From contig JACRLZ010000004.1 in NCBI GenBank assembly GCA_016235125.1, positions 310,001 to 374,000 of the forward strand: a stretch of 64,000 nt of DNA, written 5' to 3'. The DNA comes from Sphingobacteriales bacterium. Lineage in GTDB: Bacteria > Bacteroidota > Bacteroidia > Chitinophagales > Chitinophagaceae. The position numbers and the translations under genes are program-made. Below the pieces are notes generated by a model that saw only the letters and a program-made list of their open reading frames with translations, did no database searches and was not told the DNA's origin. Shown in pieces: positions 44,193 through 53,052 of this stretch; within the stretch, counting starts at the first letter, position 1; the number at the start of each line of letters is the position of its first letter.

Positions 44193-45180
44193 AAACCAGT
44201 TTTCCTGATTCAAGATATTGGTTATACCACTCTACTGTCTTTCTCAACCCCTCTTTCCACATTATTTTGGGTTCAAACCCGAGTTGTGCTCTTGCTTTTG
44301 TAATATCAGGGCAACGGCGGGAAACAGAGCCCGGGTATGTGGGTGCATTTTCATAAATCCCTTTATAGTTCATTAACTCACCGGCATAATGGATCAGTTC
44401 TCCAATGGTAATTTCATCCTGTGTGCCGATATGATATATCTGTCCGTTTGTGCCATGCTGTTCCATTGCCAGCACTGTTCCTTCCACTGCATCACTGATA
44501 TAACAAAAAGCTCTTGTCTGATCATGACCATAAACCTTGAAAGGATTTTCTTCTTTTCTGAAACGTACCACCAAATGTGGTATCACATGTTTGAAACCCA
44601 TTCGTGGACCATACACATTATGATAGCGAACAATAGTTGTTTCAAAACCAAGTATCCTCGCATAATTCAGAAATCCTGATTCACCCAGCATTTTAGTAAC
44701 TGCATAAGTAAATCTTGGATGCCCAATTTCCTGGATACAGAGAGGAACTTCTTCAGGCGTTGGTGTCACATAACCGAATGCCTCAATTGTCCCGGCATAG
44801 CATTCACTGGTAGAGGTAAATAAAACCTTTCCGATTTTAGAACGACGCACCCATTCCAGGGTATTAAAAATTAAAGCTGTATTGATACGGATGATCTCAT
44901 GCGGAATTGAGTTAGCATTGTCAACTCCAACTACAGAAGCCAGCATATAAACCTGGTGAAATGCATTATCCAGCTGATTAAAGGTTGCCGGGTCAGTAAA
45001 ATCACCAGCAACCACTTTTATGTTATGTTTATTTACCAATTCATTGAAATAATCATCCTGTTTGCCCCGGGCAAAGTTGTCAGCAATGGTTAATTCATAA
45101 TCCCTGTTTTCAGCAAGATATTTTGTGATGTTGAAGCCGATAAAACCGGCGCCACCCAACAATAATACTTTTTTACTCAT
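44185..45180 (-). CDS. Extended SDR nucleotide-sugar epimerase/dehydratase
   Basis: 331 residues. Rossmann motif KKVLLLGGAGFIGFNI (3-18), LASVVGVDNA, FTSTSECYAG, and catalytic YAVTK (Tyr about 161, Lys about 165). The MGFKHVIPHLV segment and the pairing with the LegC-like gene suggest a 4,6-dehydratase or a 4-epimerase/decarboxylase acting on a UDP-sugar just before amination. The exact reaction cannot be read from sequence. Confidence 0.85.
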   Translation of the reverse strand: MSKKVLLLGGAGFIGFNITKYLAENRDYELTIADNFARGKQDDYFNELVNKHNIKVVAGDFTDPATFNQLDNAFHQVYMLASVVGVDNANSIPHEIIRINTALIFNTLEWVRRSKIGKVLFTSTSECYAGTIEAFGYVTPTPEEVPLCIQEIGHPRFTYAVTKMLGESGFLNYARILGFETTIVRYHNVYGPRMGFKHVIPHLVVRFRKEENPFKVYGHDQTRAFCYISDAVEGTVLAMEQHGTNGQIYHIGTQDEITIGELIHYAGELMNYKGIYENAPTYPGSVSRRCPDITKARAQLGFEPKIMWKEGLRKTVEWYNQYLESGKLVYE

Positions 45181-45195
45181 GAAAATTTGTCTTGG

Positions 45196-46710
45196 TTATA
45201 GATCTCCCCTGCCAATAACTTTTACAGTATGTTTCTTTGATAATTTCTGAATTTCTTCATTTGTCAGTACTCCGATTGTATCATAGAAAAATAAAGCGGG
45301 AAGGTTAACTATTTTATTTATCAATGATTCATTGTTCCTGTAATCTTTATGTCCTGTCGTAATAACAACGATATCATAACCGTTATCTAATAACTCATCA
45401 AGATTTTGACTTACCCAGATATCTTTTTCCTCCCAATATTTCACATGCGGGTCATGCAATGTGATATCACAGCCTTCTATTTCCAATTGGTCATAGAAAC
45501 CCTCGACAGGTGTATACCGGGTATCGCCAACATCATTCAGGTAACTTACTCCAAGCAATAAAATTTTCTTTCCTTCCAGCGGGCCATTATACTGAGATTG
45601 CAAATATTCAAAGGCATATAACGGCATTTTGTCATTAATATGAACCCCTTTTTCGCTTTGTCCCAATTTTTCTCCGCTGCCAAACAAGTTCATTCTTGCC
45701 CAACTGGCCAGTAATGGATCTTTGGTCAGGCAATAACCGCCAACGCCCAAACCGGGCAACATGATATTTTTATGTGTAGGCCTCATTCTTATCGCATTCA
45801 CTACTTCATAAATGTCCACAGCAGCTTCTTCTGCAAAGCGGCTCCATTCCACCATAAAAGCAATGTTCATTGCCCGGAAAGAATTTTCCAGCACTTTAGC
45901 CATTTCTGTAGCATTGGTATTACCCAGCCGGGTCAAAGGATATTCATCGGTTTTGATAACTGTTCTCAAAAACTTTTCAACCGCATCAGCGCTTTTGTCA
46001 TCAGTACCGGCAAACACCCTGTAAAAATTCTGAATGGAATCAATATACTTCGGACCCGGCATCACCCTTTCATAAGAATGACCGACTTTCAGTTTATCGG
46101 TTGACAATCCTCTCTTCTGCAAACATTCTTCAAGAATTGGTCTGACGATCTTCTGTGATGTTCCCGGGGGCACGGTGGTTTCCACCAATACAAGAACATC
46201 TTCTTTGCAATTGTTTCCGATCGCTTCAATAGCTTTTTTGAAAGGCATTAAGTCAACATGATAATCTTCCGGATCTTTGTTTGCATCAGATTTTTTTTGA
46301 ACGTCCAGATTGATATCCACCACTATAACATCCGCTTTGCTATAAGCATAGTTATCGTATGTGGCATAGTAGTTTTTTTTCCTTAAAGCACTTTGATAAT
46401 ATTGTTCAATTTTCGGGTCGCTGGCGATAACGGGAAATACCCCTTCGTTGATAGAACGGATCTTCCAGTAAGATTGCGGGGTTGGCAGATCAATCCCGAT
46501 AACAGCATATTCTTCCGTTAATGCATTGGCCACTACCAGCCCCATCACTGAACCAACAAAGCCAAGACCCTGCACCACCACCACTTTCTTCCCGGAATTC
46601 AATGCGAGGAAATCATCAATACCTTTTTTATCATTTAAGGAAAGAGGTATCTCATACTCTTTTCCCGTAACCGGGCTTTTAGAAATATTTTTTATTATAT
46701 CGGTAGTCAT
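45196..46710 (-). CDS. Nucleotide-sugar (UDP-hexose) 6-dehydrogenase
   Basis: 504 residues, longer than typical (about 430-450) with an extended C terminus. NAD fold VVVVQGLGFVGSVMGLVV (39-56), EATLVETTVPPGTS-like VLVETTVPPGTSQKIV (about 167), Gly-rich catalytic segment MLPGLGVGGYCLTKDP with the active Cys (about 322-337) and KILLLGVSYLNDVGDTR. It oxidises C6 of a UDP-sugar (UDP-Glc or UDP-GlcNAc) to a uronate in two steps. The formyltransferase gene overlaps its start by TAATG. Confidence 0.9.
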   Translation of the reverse strand: MTTDIIKNISKSPVTGKEYEIPLSLNDKKGIDDFLALNSGKKVVVVQGLGFVGSVMGLVVANALTEEYAVIGIDLPTPQSYWKIRSINEGVFPVIASDPKIEQYYQSALRKKNYYATYDNYAYSKADVIVVDINLDVQKKSDANKDPEDYHVDLMPFKKAIEAIGNNCKEDVLVLVETTVPPGTSQKIVRPILEECLQKRGLSTDKLKVGHSYERVMPGPKYIDSIQNFYRVFAGTDDKSADAVEKFLRTVIKTDEYPLTRLGNTNATEMAKVLENSFRAMNIAFMVEWSRFAEEAAVDIYEVVNAIRMRPTHKNIMLPGLGVGGYCLTKDPLLASWARMNLFGSGEKLGQSEKGVHINDKMPLYAFEYLQSQYNGPLEGKKILLLGVSYLNDVGDTRYTPVEGFYDQLEIEGCDITLHDPHVKYWEEKDIWVSQNLDELLDNGYDIVVITTGHKDYRNNESLINKIVNLPALFFYDTIGVLTNEEIQKLSKKHTVKVIGRGDL

Positions 46711-47408
46711 TATCTGGTCTCAGCTTGTAATTTAAAAATATGATTGCCTATCCTGGTAAAAGCCCATGCTGTTTTATAGGTTGTTGCTTTTATTCTTTTT
46801 TCAATTTCCTCTTTGCTCATGTCCGGCGTTATGGTACAAAGCTCATCTAATTGTTTTCTTGTAAAAGGTTTTCTTTTCCACTGTTCATCTGAAACCGGCA
46901 GTGGCTGTCCTTTTAAAATCAAGTCTATTATCTCATAAAACATTTCTTCGATCAGCCTATAACATTGCTGTGTTACATGATAAACCGAATCATTATCAGC
47001 TATCGGAAATCTTTTTACAGCAATTATTTTCCCCGAATCCACTCCTGCAGCCATATAATGACAAGTGACCCCATATTCTTTCGCCCCTTCATAGATCGCA
47101 AAATTTGTGCAGCCGATCCCCGGGTATTCCGGACTGCCGGGATGAAAATTAATGGCAGCAACCGATGCATTTGTTAGCAGTGATTCCGGGTAGATCCAGG
47201 AAGAAATAAAAGAAATCATCAGTTCTCCCTTCCAGTTCAAAACTTCAACAGGCAATATATCATGCCGGCTACCGGAAAAAATAGAAACATTTTTAAAGTT
47301 TTTGCGGACGAAATCTTCTGCCCGCTGGGCATATTCATTATCCTTTTTTCTTAAAAATAATACCCGGAGATCCTTTGGGTTGACTGGTTTCACCATGGAT
47401 GAATTCAA
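46710..47408 (-). CDS. Sugar N-formyltransferase (Fmt-like fold)
   Basis: 232 residues (start at 47396 also possible). The catalytic trio of 10-formyl-THF formyltransferases is visible: Asn and His in AAINFHPGSPEYPG (about 90-103) and Asp in GVDSGKIIAVK (about 125-135). It lacks the C-terminal tRNA-binding domain of Fmt, so a nucleotide-sugar 4-amine is the likelier target, with the LegC-like aminotransferase three genes downstream supplying it. The C-terminal tail (about 190-232) is unfamiliar. Confidence 0.82.
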   Translation of the reverse strand: MNSSMVKPVNPKDLRVLFLRKKDNEYAQRAEDFVRKNFKNVSIFSGSRHDILPVEVLNWKGELMISFISSWIYPESLLTNASVAAINFHPGSPEYPGIGCTNFAIYEGAKEYGVTCHYMAAGVDSGKIIAVKRFPIADNDSVYHVTQQCYRLIEEMFYEIIDLILKGQPLPVSDEQWKRKPFTRKQLDELCTITPDMSKEEIEKRIKATTYKTAWAFTRIGNHIFKLQAETR

Positions 47409-47495
47409 TGCCTGCGAAGGTATTAAGATTTGGCCAGACTCATAACTGCTTTACGGTTTACATCCTGGCAAACGCATCTAATATTACGGATTAGG

Positions 47496-47657
47496 GAACA
47501 CGGATGACACGGGTTAGATGGATAAACATGGATAATTTTCTGCTTTGCAGAAAATATCAGTGTAAATCCAGGTTTTTTTTACAACAGATGAATATTAAAA
47601 CCTTAAAAGCATATCAAAGAGATTGAAAAATATACTTTATCCGTACTATCCGTGTTC
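47496..47657. repeat. Repeat element with 10-bp terminal inverted repeats (MITE-like)
   Basis: GAACACGGAT (47496-47505) and ATCCGTGTTC (47648-47657) are perfect inverted repeats 162 bases end to end. Inside is a second perfect inverted repeat, ATTTTCTGC-TTT-GCAGAAAAT (47535-47555). No open frame. It fills most of the 386-base gap between the acyltransferase and formyltransferase genes. Confidence 0.55.
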
Positions 47658-47732
47658 TTTTCCTTTCTACTGTAAGGTTTTTGAGCCGATTTAGATGCTT
47701 TTGCCCTGCTGGTTTACATCTTATCAAAGAAC

Positions 47733-47759
47733 AAAAAAATCCCGACGGTTTCGCCGGGA
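47733..47759 (-). terminator. Terminator ending the upstream polysaccharide transcript
   Basis: TCCCG.CG (47740-47747) pairs with CG.CGGGA (47752-47759) across GTTT with one A-C mismatch; A run 47733-47739 gives a U run on the minus strand. It lies 35 bases past the acyltransferase stop and splits the locus into at least two transcription units. Confidence 0.7.
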
Positions 47760-47794
47760 CTATGGATTATCGGTTAAATGGAATATTATTTTTC

Positions 47795-48454
47795 TTACGC
47801 TGCAACCAGTTTACGGGCAGGTTTCTTTATCAATGAACGGGCCGGATTACCAACTACTGTTGCATTATCCGGTACATCTTTTACCACTACGGTTCCTGCC
47901 CCGATGATTACATTGCTGCCGATCTTTATTCCCTGCCGGATAACGGAATTGGCGCCAATGAAAGTACCTTTTCCCACTTTTACATTTCCGCAAAGCACGG
48001 CACCGGGAGCTATGTGACAAAAATCATCAATGAAACACTCATGATCTATGCTGGTTGATGTATTACAAATAACGCCACGGCCCAGCTGCACCAATGGATT
48101 CAGTGTTGCATTCGCTGCTATCATTATTCCATCCCCCATTTTTACTGATGCAGAGATAACAGCACTGGGATGAATGGCATTAATTGGATTGCCCAGGAAT
48201 TTGCTCAGATTGTCATGAATTTTCTGGCGAATGCCATTATGTGCCACACAAGCGAAGAAATCAAATTTTTTCAGCTTGCCGATTACATCAGCTTCTTTAC
48301 CAAGATAAGTAAGATGATAAGGGTTGAATTCTTTTTCCCCGTTATCGCAATAAGCAGTTACCAGTCGCCCGGAACTAAGGAGTATGTCTATGATCACATA
48401 AGCATGCCCTGAATAGCCAACAATAGCCACTGGCTTTTTGATTGTGGTTTTCAT
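47795..48454 (-). CDS. PglD/NeuD-like sugar O/N-acyltransferase
   Basis: 219 residues. N-terminal UDP-sugar-binding Rossmann half (KPVAIVGYSGHAYVIIDILL, 7-26) and a C-terminal left-handed beta-helix with hexapeptide repeats (GDGIMIAANATLNPLVQLG, then GKGTFIGANSVIRQGIKIG and IIGAGTVVVKDVPDN). The catalytic His region is INAIHPSAVIS / SIDHECFI. PglD acetylates UDP-4-amino-4,6-dideoxy sugars; NeuD acts on sialic-type acids. Position next to a LegC/PglC-like pair favours a PglD-type role. Confidence 0.85.
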   Translation of the reverse strand: MKTTIKKPVAIVGYSGHAYVIIDILLSSGRLVTAYCDNGEKEFNPYHLTYLGKEADVIGKLKKFDFFACVAHNGIRQKIHDNLSKFLGNPINAIHPSAVISASVKMGDGIMIAANATLNPLVQLGRGVICNTSTSIDHECFIDDFCHIAPGAVLCGNVKVGKGTFIGANSVIRQGIKIGSNVIIGAGTVVVKDVPDNATVVGNPARSLIKKPARKLVAA

Positions 48455-48589
48455 CTGTTTGGATCAATTGGATTTCAGGCTTAAAAGTAAAATCCATTAT
48501 CCGTGATCGCAAACTTCAGACTGAAAGAAAAGGTAAATCAGGTACTAATACTTTACTCTTAGTCGTATATCTCCTATTTTGGTGGGAAG

Positions 48590-49747
48590 TTATTGTGCAG
48601 CAAGCAGTTCAAGATACCGCTTATGGAGCCGGGCATGCACAATCGGCTGGTCGAAATGAGCTGCTATGTGTTGCCGAAGTGAAGAGGCGTAATCGTTTAG
48701 GCGGGAAAAATTATTCAATGCATATTGCATCTTATCAAACAGGTTATTTTCATTCTGTACTTCAAATAACAGTCCGGTTTTTTCATGTTCCACAATATCA
48801 ATATTGCCATCGATGCGTGAGCAAATGACAGGGCAACTCATAGCCGCAGCCTGTAACAATACATTAGGAAATCCTTCCCGGTGCGAGGGATGAACCAGTG
48901 CAAATGCCAGGTGCATATAATATTCTACTGCATCACTCCAACCTGTCATGATAATCCCCGGGTGAGATTGTATCAATTGTTTTGTTTTGAGGGTTACGGG
49001 ATCAACTTCATCTTCAAACTCTCCAACCAGAAGAAGCCGGACAAGATTATTCTTTTCATAAACCCTGATAAAAGCACTTACGAGTTCGTCTATTCCCTTG
49101 TCGTGCACCATCCGGCCGACAGAAAGAAAATAAATCAATTTTTCATCGTACCTGATCTGCTTTTTAATCTCAGGCAACTTCCCGGCATTAAGCGATGCAG
49201 AAGAATAGCGAATAAGGTCAATTCCATTGCTTGACCCATGACCCATTACTTCAAGCTTTGATGATCTAACCAATTTTCTATCTGTAATGAATTTTTTCAG
49301 AGAATCGCTGTTGGGCCAGATATGTGTCGCCTTTCGGCCTGTAAGTTTTTCCATGAAAATCAATACCCGCCGGCTCAACCCTTTTGTGGTTACATATCGT
49401 AATCCCGCAACCGTATGTATCCTGATTTTTACTCCGGCGCATTTTGCAGCAATCATTGACAGTAAACCTGCCTTGGGAGTGTGTGAATGAACAATATCCG
49501 GCTTTTCTTTTTTAAAAAACCGATAAAGCAACCACAGGCATTTGACATCCCGGAAAGGAGTCATTCGCCGGGTCATGGGTATAATATGGTGGCGGCAGCC
49601 TTCTCTTTTCTTTACCGCTTCTAATTCCGGTCCGTCGCTGCTTACCATTATCACATCCAATCCCTGCTCACTCATATACCGCATTTGGCCGGGCAACAAT
49701 ACATCAAGCGAAATGGGCGCTGTAGTGACCCGAATGAGTTTAGGCAT
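48590..49747 (-). CDS. GT4-family glycosyltransferase
   Basis: 385 residues, GT-B fold. Typical GT4 features: IVHSHTPKAGLLSMIAAK (about 85-102), FLSVGRMVHDKGIDELVSAF (about 215), and the C-terminal EX7E-like HPSHREGFPNVLLQAAAMSCP (about 297-317; split HPSHREGFPNVLL, QAAAMSCP). The N-terminal VTTAPISL...L.GQMRYM pattern resembles PglA-like enzymes that add the second sugar to a bacillosamine-type first residue. The 135 bases to the acyltransferase gene contain no recognised signal. Confidence 0.88.
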   Translation of the reverse strand: MPKLIRVTTAPISLDVLLPGQMRYMSEQGLDVIMVSSDGPELEAVKKREGCRHHIIPMTRRMTPFRDVKCLWLLYRFFKKEKPDIVHSHTPKAGLLSMIAAKCAGVKIRIHTVAGLRYVTTKGLSRRVLIFMEKLTGRKATHIWPNSDSLKKFITDRKLVRSSKLEVMGHGSSNGIDLIRYSSASLNAGKLPEIKKQIRYDEKLIYFLSVGRMVHDKGIDELVSAFIRVYEKNNLVRLLLVGEFEDEVDPVTLKTKQLIQSHPGIIMTGWSDAVEYYMHLAFALVHPSHREGFPNVLLQAAAMSCPVICSRIDGNIDIVEHEKTGLLFEVQNENNLFDKMQYALNNFSRLNDYASSLRQHIAAHFDQPIVHARLHKRYLELLAAQ

Positions 49748-49807
49748 ACTTTAAAAAATACACCCGAACAAAATAATGCCGGGTGTAAAAATTTTAAATC
49801 AAAAAAA

Positions 49808-51646
49808 TTATTTTCTCAGATAACATTTATTATACCAGACATCCAGTGCAAAAAGTGTCCAAAGCATTTTGGCTCGTTTCTCATCTCCTGCAATAATTCT
49901 CCTGTCCCATATTTTTTCAATGAATCCTTTCTTCATAAATTGTTTCGCATAAGAATCAGGTGAAAGAAGGTAGGAAGCGACAAGGTCTTTTAATTCACCA
50001 TCAATCCATTTTTTTAACGGAATTTCAAATCCTCTTTTAGGTTGATTGATCAGTTCGGCAGGCAGGTATTTTTCAGCTAATTTCCGAAGCAAATATTTAG
50101 TATTGCCGCCTCTCACTTTATAACTGTCAGGAAGAGAGGTTATGTACTCAAGCAGTTCTTTAGACAGCATGGGGCTTCTTCCTTCCAGCGAATGAGCCAT
50201 GGTTGCAATATCCATTTTCACCAAAAGATTTGAAGCGAGAATATGCTCAAAATCAAGTGTCAGTATTTTTTGAAGCCCGGATAAAGAAGAATTATTGATT
50301 TCATTAAAATTTTTCTGTATGTCTTCTATACAACTGTCGTCAGTCACCAGGAACTGCTCATAACCTTCAAATATATCGAGGCAGGAAGAAAAATATGTAT
50401 GCACTCCTTTCTTGCTGGCAAAATCAACAAGCCGGTAGATATAATTATATTTACCCTTTTTATCGTGAGATACCGGCAATATTTTATGTACGATTGCCGC
50501 CATATTCCGCACCAACCCGGATTTTTTGAAGAAATCATATTTGGCAAACGGTACATACCGGCGATACCCGCCGAATAGCTCATCTCCCCCATCACCATTC
50601 AAAATAACAGTCAGATGTTTCCTGGCAGCCTGGCTTACATAATAACTGGGTATGGCCGAGCTATCAAAAAAGGGTTCGCCATAGTTGCTGAGAATTTTTT
50701 CCACATCATTCAATAAATTATTGAAAGAGATTTTTATCTCATGATGTTTTGTATGATACCTGTCAGCCACCAATTTTGCCAGAGGAGCCTCATCATATTC
50801 CCCTTCAAATGATATAGTGAATGTCTGCAAGGAGGAATTATATTCTCTGCCAATCGCTGTGACCAGGCCGCTGTCAATCCCCCCGCTTAAAAAGGATCCC
50901 ACTTCCAGGTCAGACGATTCAATTCTCCTTTTTATGGCATGATGAAGAAAATGGTCAGTCTGTTGCAATGCCTCTCCAAATCCAACAGCTGATTTTTGTG
51001 AATAGAATTTGCGGATATCCCACCACTTGCTGACTTTTAATTCCAGGCTTTTCAGGCTCACAGTGACATAAGAGCCAGAAGGAAGTTCAAATACATTTTT
51101 ATATGGAGTATTTGAGTCAAAAAAATACCCCGCAGCAATAAATTGCTGAATATTGATTTCATTAATCGCAACATCAACCTGGTTTCTCAATGCATTCAGT
51201 TCGCTTGCAAAAACGAAGGAGTTTCCATCTGCATAGTAGTACAGTGGTTTCTTCCCGGCTCTGTCTCTTGCAAGAAAGAGTTCGCTTTTGGCACGGTCAT
51301 AAATAACTATGGCGAACATGCCATCAAAATCATGAAGGCAGGAAGCGCCCAGTTTTGCATAAGCATGTAGTATGGTTTCGGTATCTGAATTTGAGTCACA
51401 AATGAGTCCATATTTTTTGCGGATGTCATTGTGATTATAAATTTCTCCATTGAAAATAATGGTAAGATTTTGAAAATGCTTGGGCTGCCCCCCTCCGGTT
51501 ATGTCCAATATTGATAACCGGTGATGATGAAGAATAACATCGTTTTCCCTGAAAGTGGTCTGCTGGTCAGGTCCACGATGAAAGAGGTCTTTGGTTAAAC
51601 GGGGGATGTCCAAAGAAAAATTGACCGATCCGGCAATACCGCACAT
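49808..51646 (-). CDS. AsnB-like glutamine amidotransferase (asparagine synthase family), copy 1
   Basis: 612 residues. Cys2 after the start Met (MCGIAGSVNF) is the glutaminase nucleophile; RLSILDITGGGQP and FNGEIYNHNDIR complete the N-terminal class II domain. The synthetase domain has the PP-loop GSFLSGGIDSGLVTAI (about 255-270) and ILNGDGGDELFGGYRRY. In polysaccharide loci such enzymes amidate uronic acid carboxylates. Its ATG overlaps the stop of the membrane-protein gene by one base (TAATG). Confidence 0.9.
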   Translation of the reverse strand: MCGIAGSVNFSLDIPRLTKDLFHRGPDQQTTFRENDVILHHHRLSILDITGGGQPKHFQNLTIIFNGEIYNHNDIRKKYGLICDSNSDTETILHAYAKLGASCLHDFDGMFAIVIYDRAKSELFLARDRAGKKPLYYYADGNSFVFASELNALRNQVDVAINEINIQQFIAAGYFFDSNTPYKNVFELPSGSYVTVSLKSLELKVSKWWDIRKFYSQKSAVGFGEALQQTDHFLHHAIKRRIESSDLEVGSFLSGGIDSGLVTAIGREYNSSLQTFTISFEGEYDEAPLAKLVADRYHTKHHEIKISFNNLLNDVEKILSNYGEPFFDSSAIPSYYVSQAARKHLTVILNGDGGDELFGGYRRYVPFAKYDFFKKSGLVRNMAAIVHKILPVSHDKKGKYNYIYRLVDFASKKGVHTYFSSCLDIFEGYEQFLVTDDSCIEDIQKNFNEINNSSLSGLQKILTLDFEHILASNLLVKMDIATMAHSLEGRSPMLSKELLEYITSLPDSYKVRGGNTKYLLRKLAEKYLPAELINQPKRGFEIPLKKWIDGELKDLVASYLLSPDSYAKQFMKKGFIEKIWDRRIIAGDEKRAKMLWTLFALDVWYNKCYLRK

Positions 51647-53052
51647 TATTTACTTGTTTTTTTAAGCGGAACAGCAAAGTCAACTATGCGTTCAAACCAG
51701 CGTGGCAATGGAAGCTCTTTTTTATTGTATAATAAAAGCAAGAACAATAAATAAAATGGCGTGCAGGGTATCTTATATCTTGACAATGCCCCAAAGTTTG
51801 CCGTAGAAGAACCGACTGCAAATGCAAATACAAATGCAAAAATGAAACACATCAGAATACGTCCGTCAGAAAAGCTGACAGTAAAAAACCTTATAAGGCC
51901 CCTTTTAAAGATAACATAAAGGGTAAGAAACAGAAATACGGCAGATTCAAATGCCGAGAGCAGGGCAATGGGTGTATTGATCTCCCAGATAAATGGTCTG
52001 AAAAATGTAGCTACAATGCTCCCAAAGAATAACAGAACAGGGTTTCCTGCATTAATAGTGAAATGCGAATCACCCTGCAATGTCTGATTAATTATTTCAT
52101 ATCCCCTGCGCTGTGTTTCAGCGCTGTTTAATAAAGTATCTAATTTATATTCCCTGGCTGCGTCCAATGATGTAAGGTAGTTAAGTAACAAATAGCCTAC
52201 AACTGCGCTTCCGGCAAAAGTAAGGGCGGTGAATATATAACGAAGTACTTTTTCTTTTATCGACTTGTTGAATTCTGCAAAAAACCAAACTACTAGGCTT
52301 AAGGCAAGAACCAGAAGAATATAGATTTTAATGTTAAAAAGCAAATAGCAGCATATGAGTATCCAAATTACTGAAACAGCGATCTTCTGCTTCCTGAATA
52401 TTATCTGTATCAGCGCATATAAAATAAATCCAATGCATCCGAAAGTAATGGGATCTTTAAGAAGCGCTGCACTCCAGAATGCCACGCCGGGCAGGAAAAG
52501 ACAGGCTACAGCCAGGTGCCTCCAAAGCCGGGGATAGAAATAATAAAATGTTTTAAATAACCTGATGGCTCCTCCCAGGGCAAAAAAACCAAAGAACATG
52601 TTTATACATATATAGCTGTTGCCAAACAAAAGAGAAGGCAATAAAGCAAGTTTCCCGGGAAGGAAATTGCTGGCGGATATCATATAATTATATGTGATAT
52701 CCTGTTCAAAGTTGTCATAATAAAAATAAGTTGTCAGTGGATGATTGATAGTTAACTTATCAGTCCGGATGATTGTCCAGATATTGTCCTGATTGTCCGC
52801 TATGGCTGCCCGTAAATCTTTTGTAGCCTGGTAATAAAGATTAGTATCGCCACCCTTGAAATAAAACTGTGATATTAACGTAAACAGGATAACGCATACC
52901 ACTTTAAAATAAAAAGCCTGGTAATAAAGTTTCTTCAGCCTTTCCTCTTTTTGATTATTTGCTTTTGCCCGGATAATGAAAAAAAATACCAAAAAGCAAA
53001 TAGGGAAAAGAACAATATCCTTTGTATATAAGAAATTTACCAGTAAAGTCAT
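51646..53052 (-). CDS. Multi-pass membrane protein, Wzy/EpsG-like
   Basis: 468 residues with about 11-12 transmembrane helices. A large periplasmic loop holds FKGGDTNLYYQATKDLR (about 65-81), a pattern seen in Wzy/EpsG-like polymerases and GT-C enzymes, and FWSAALLKDPITFG (about 190) is also typical. It probably joins polysaccharide repeat units, but a GT-C transferase role is possible. Couples to AsnB copy 1 by TAATG and to the next glycosyltransferase by a 4-base overlap (ATGA). Confidence 0.7.
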   Translation of the reverse strand: MTLLVNFLYTKDIVLFPICFLVFFFIIRAKANNQKEERLKKLYYQAFYFKVVCVILFTLISQFYFKGGDTNLYYQATKDLRAAIADNQDNIWTIIRTDKLTINHPLTTYFYYDNFEQDITYNYMISASNFLPGKLALLPSLLFGNSYICINMFFGFFALGGAIRLFKTFYYFYPRLWRHLAVACLFLPGVAFWSAALLKDPITFGCIGFILYALIQIIFRKQKIAVSVIWILICCYLLFNIKIYILLVLALSLVVWFFAEFNKSIKEKVLRYIFTALTFAGSAVVGYLLLNYLTSLDAAREYKLDTLLNSAETQRRGYEIINQTLQGDSHFTINAGNPVLLFFGSIVATFFRPFIWEINTPIALLSAFESAVFLFLTLYVIFKRGLIRFFTVSFSDGRILMCFIFAFVFAFAVGSSTANFGALSRYKIPCTPFYLLFLLLLYNKKELPLPRWFERIVDFAVPLKKTSK

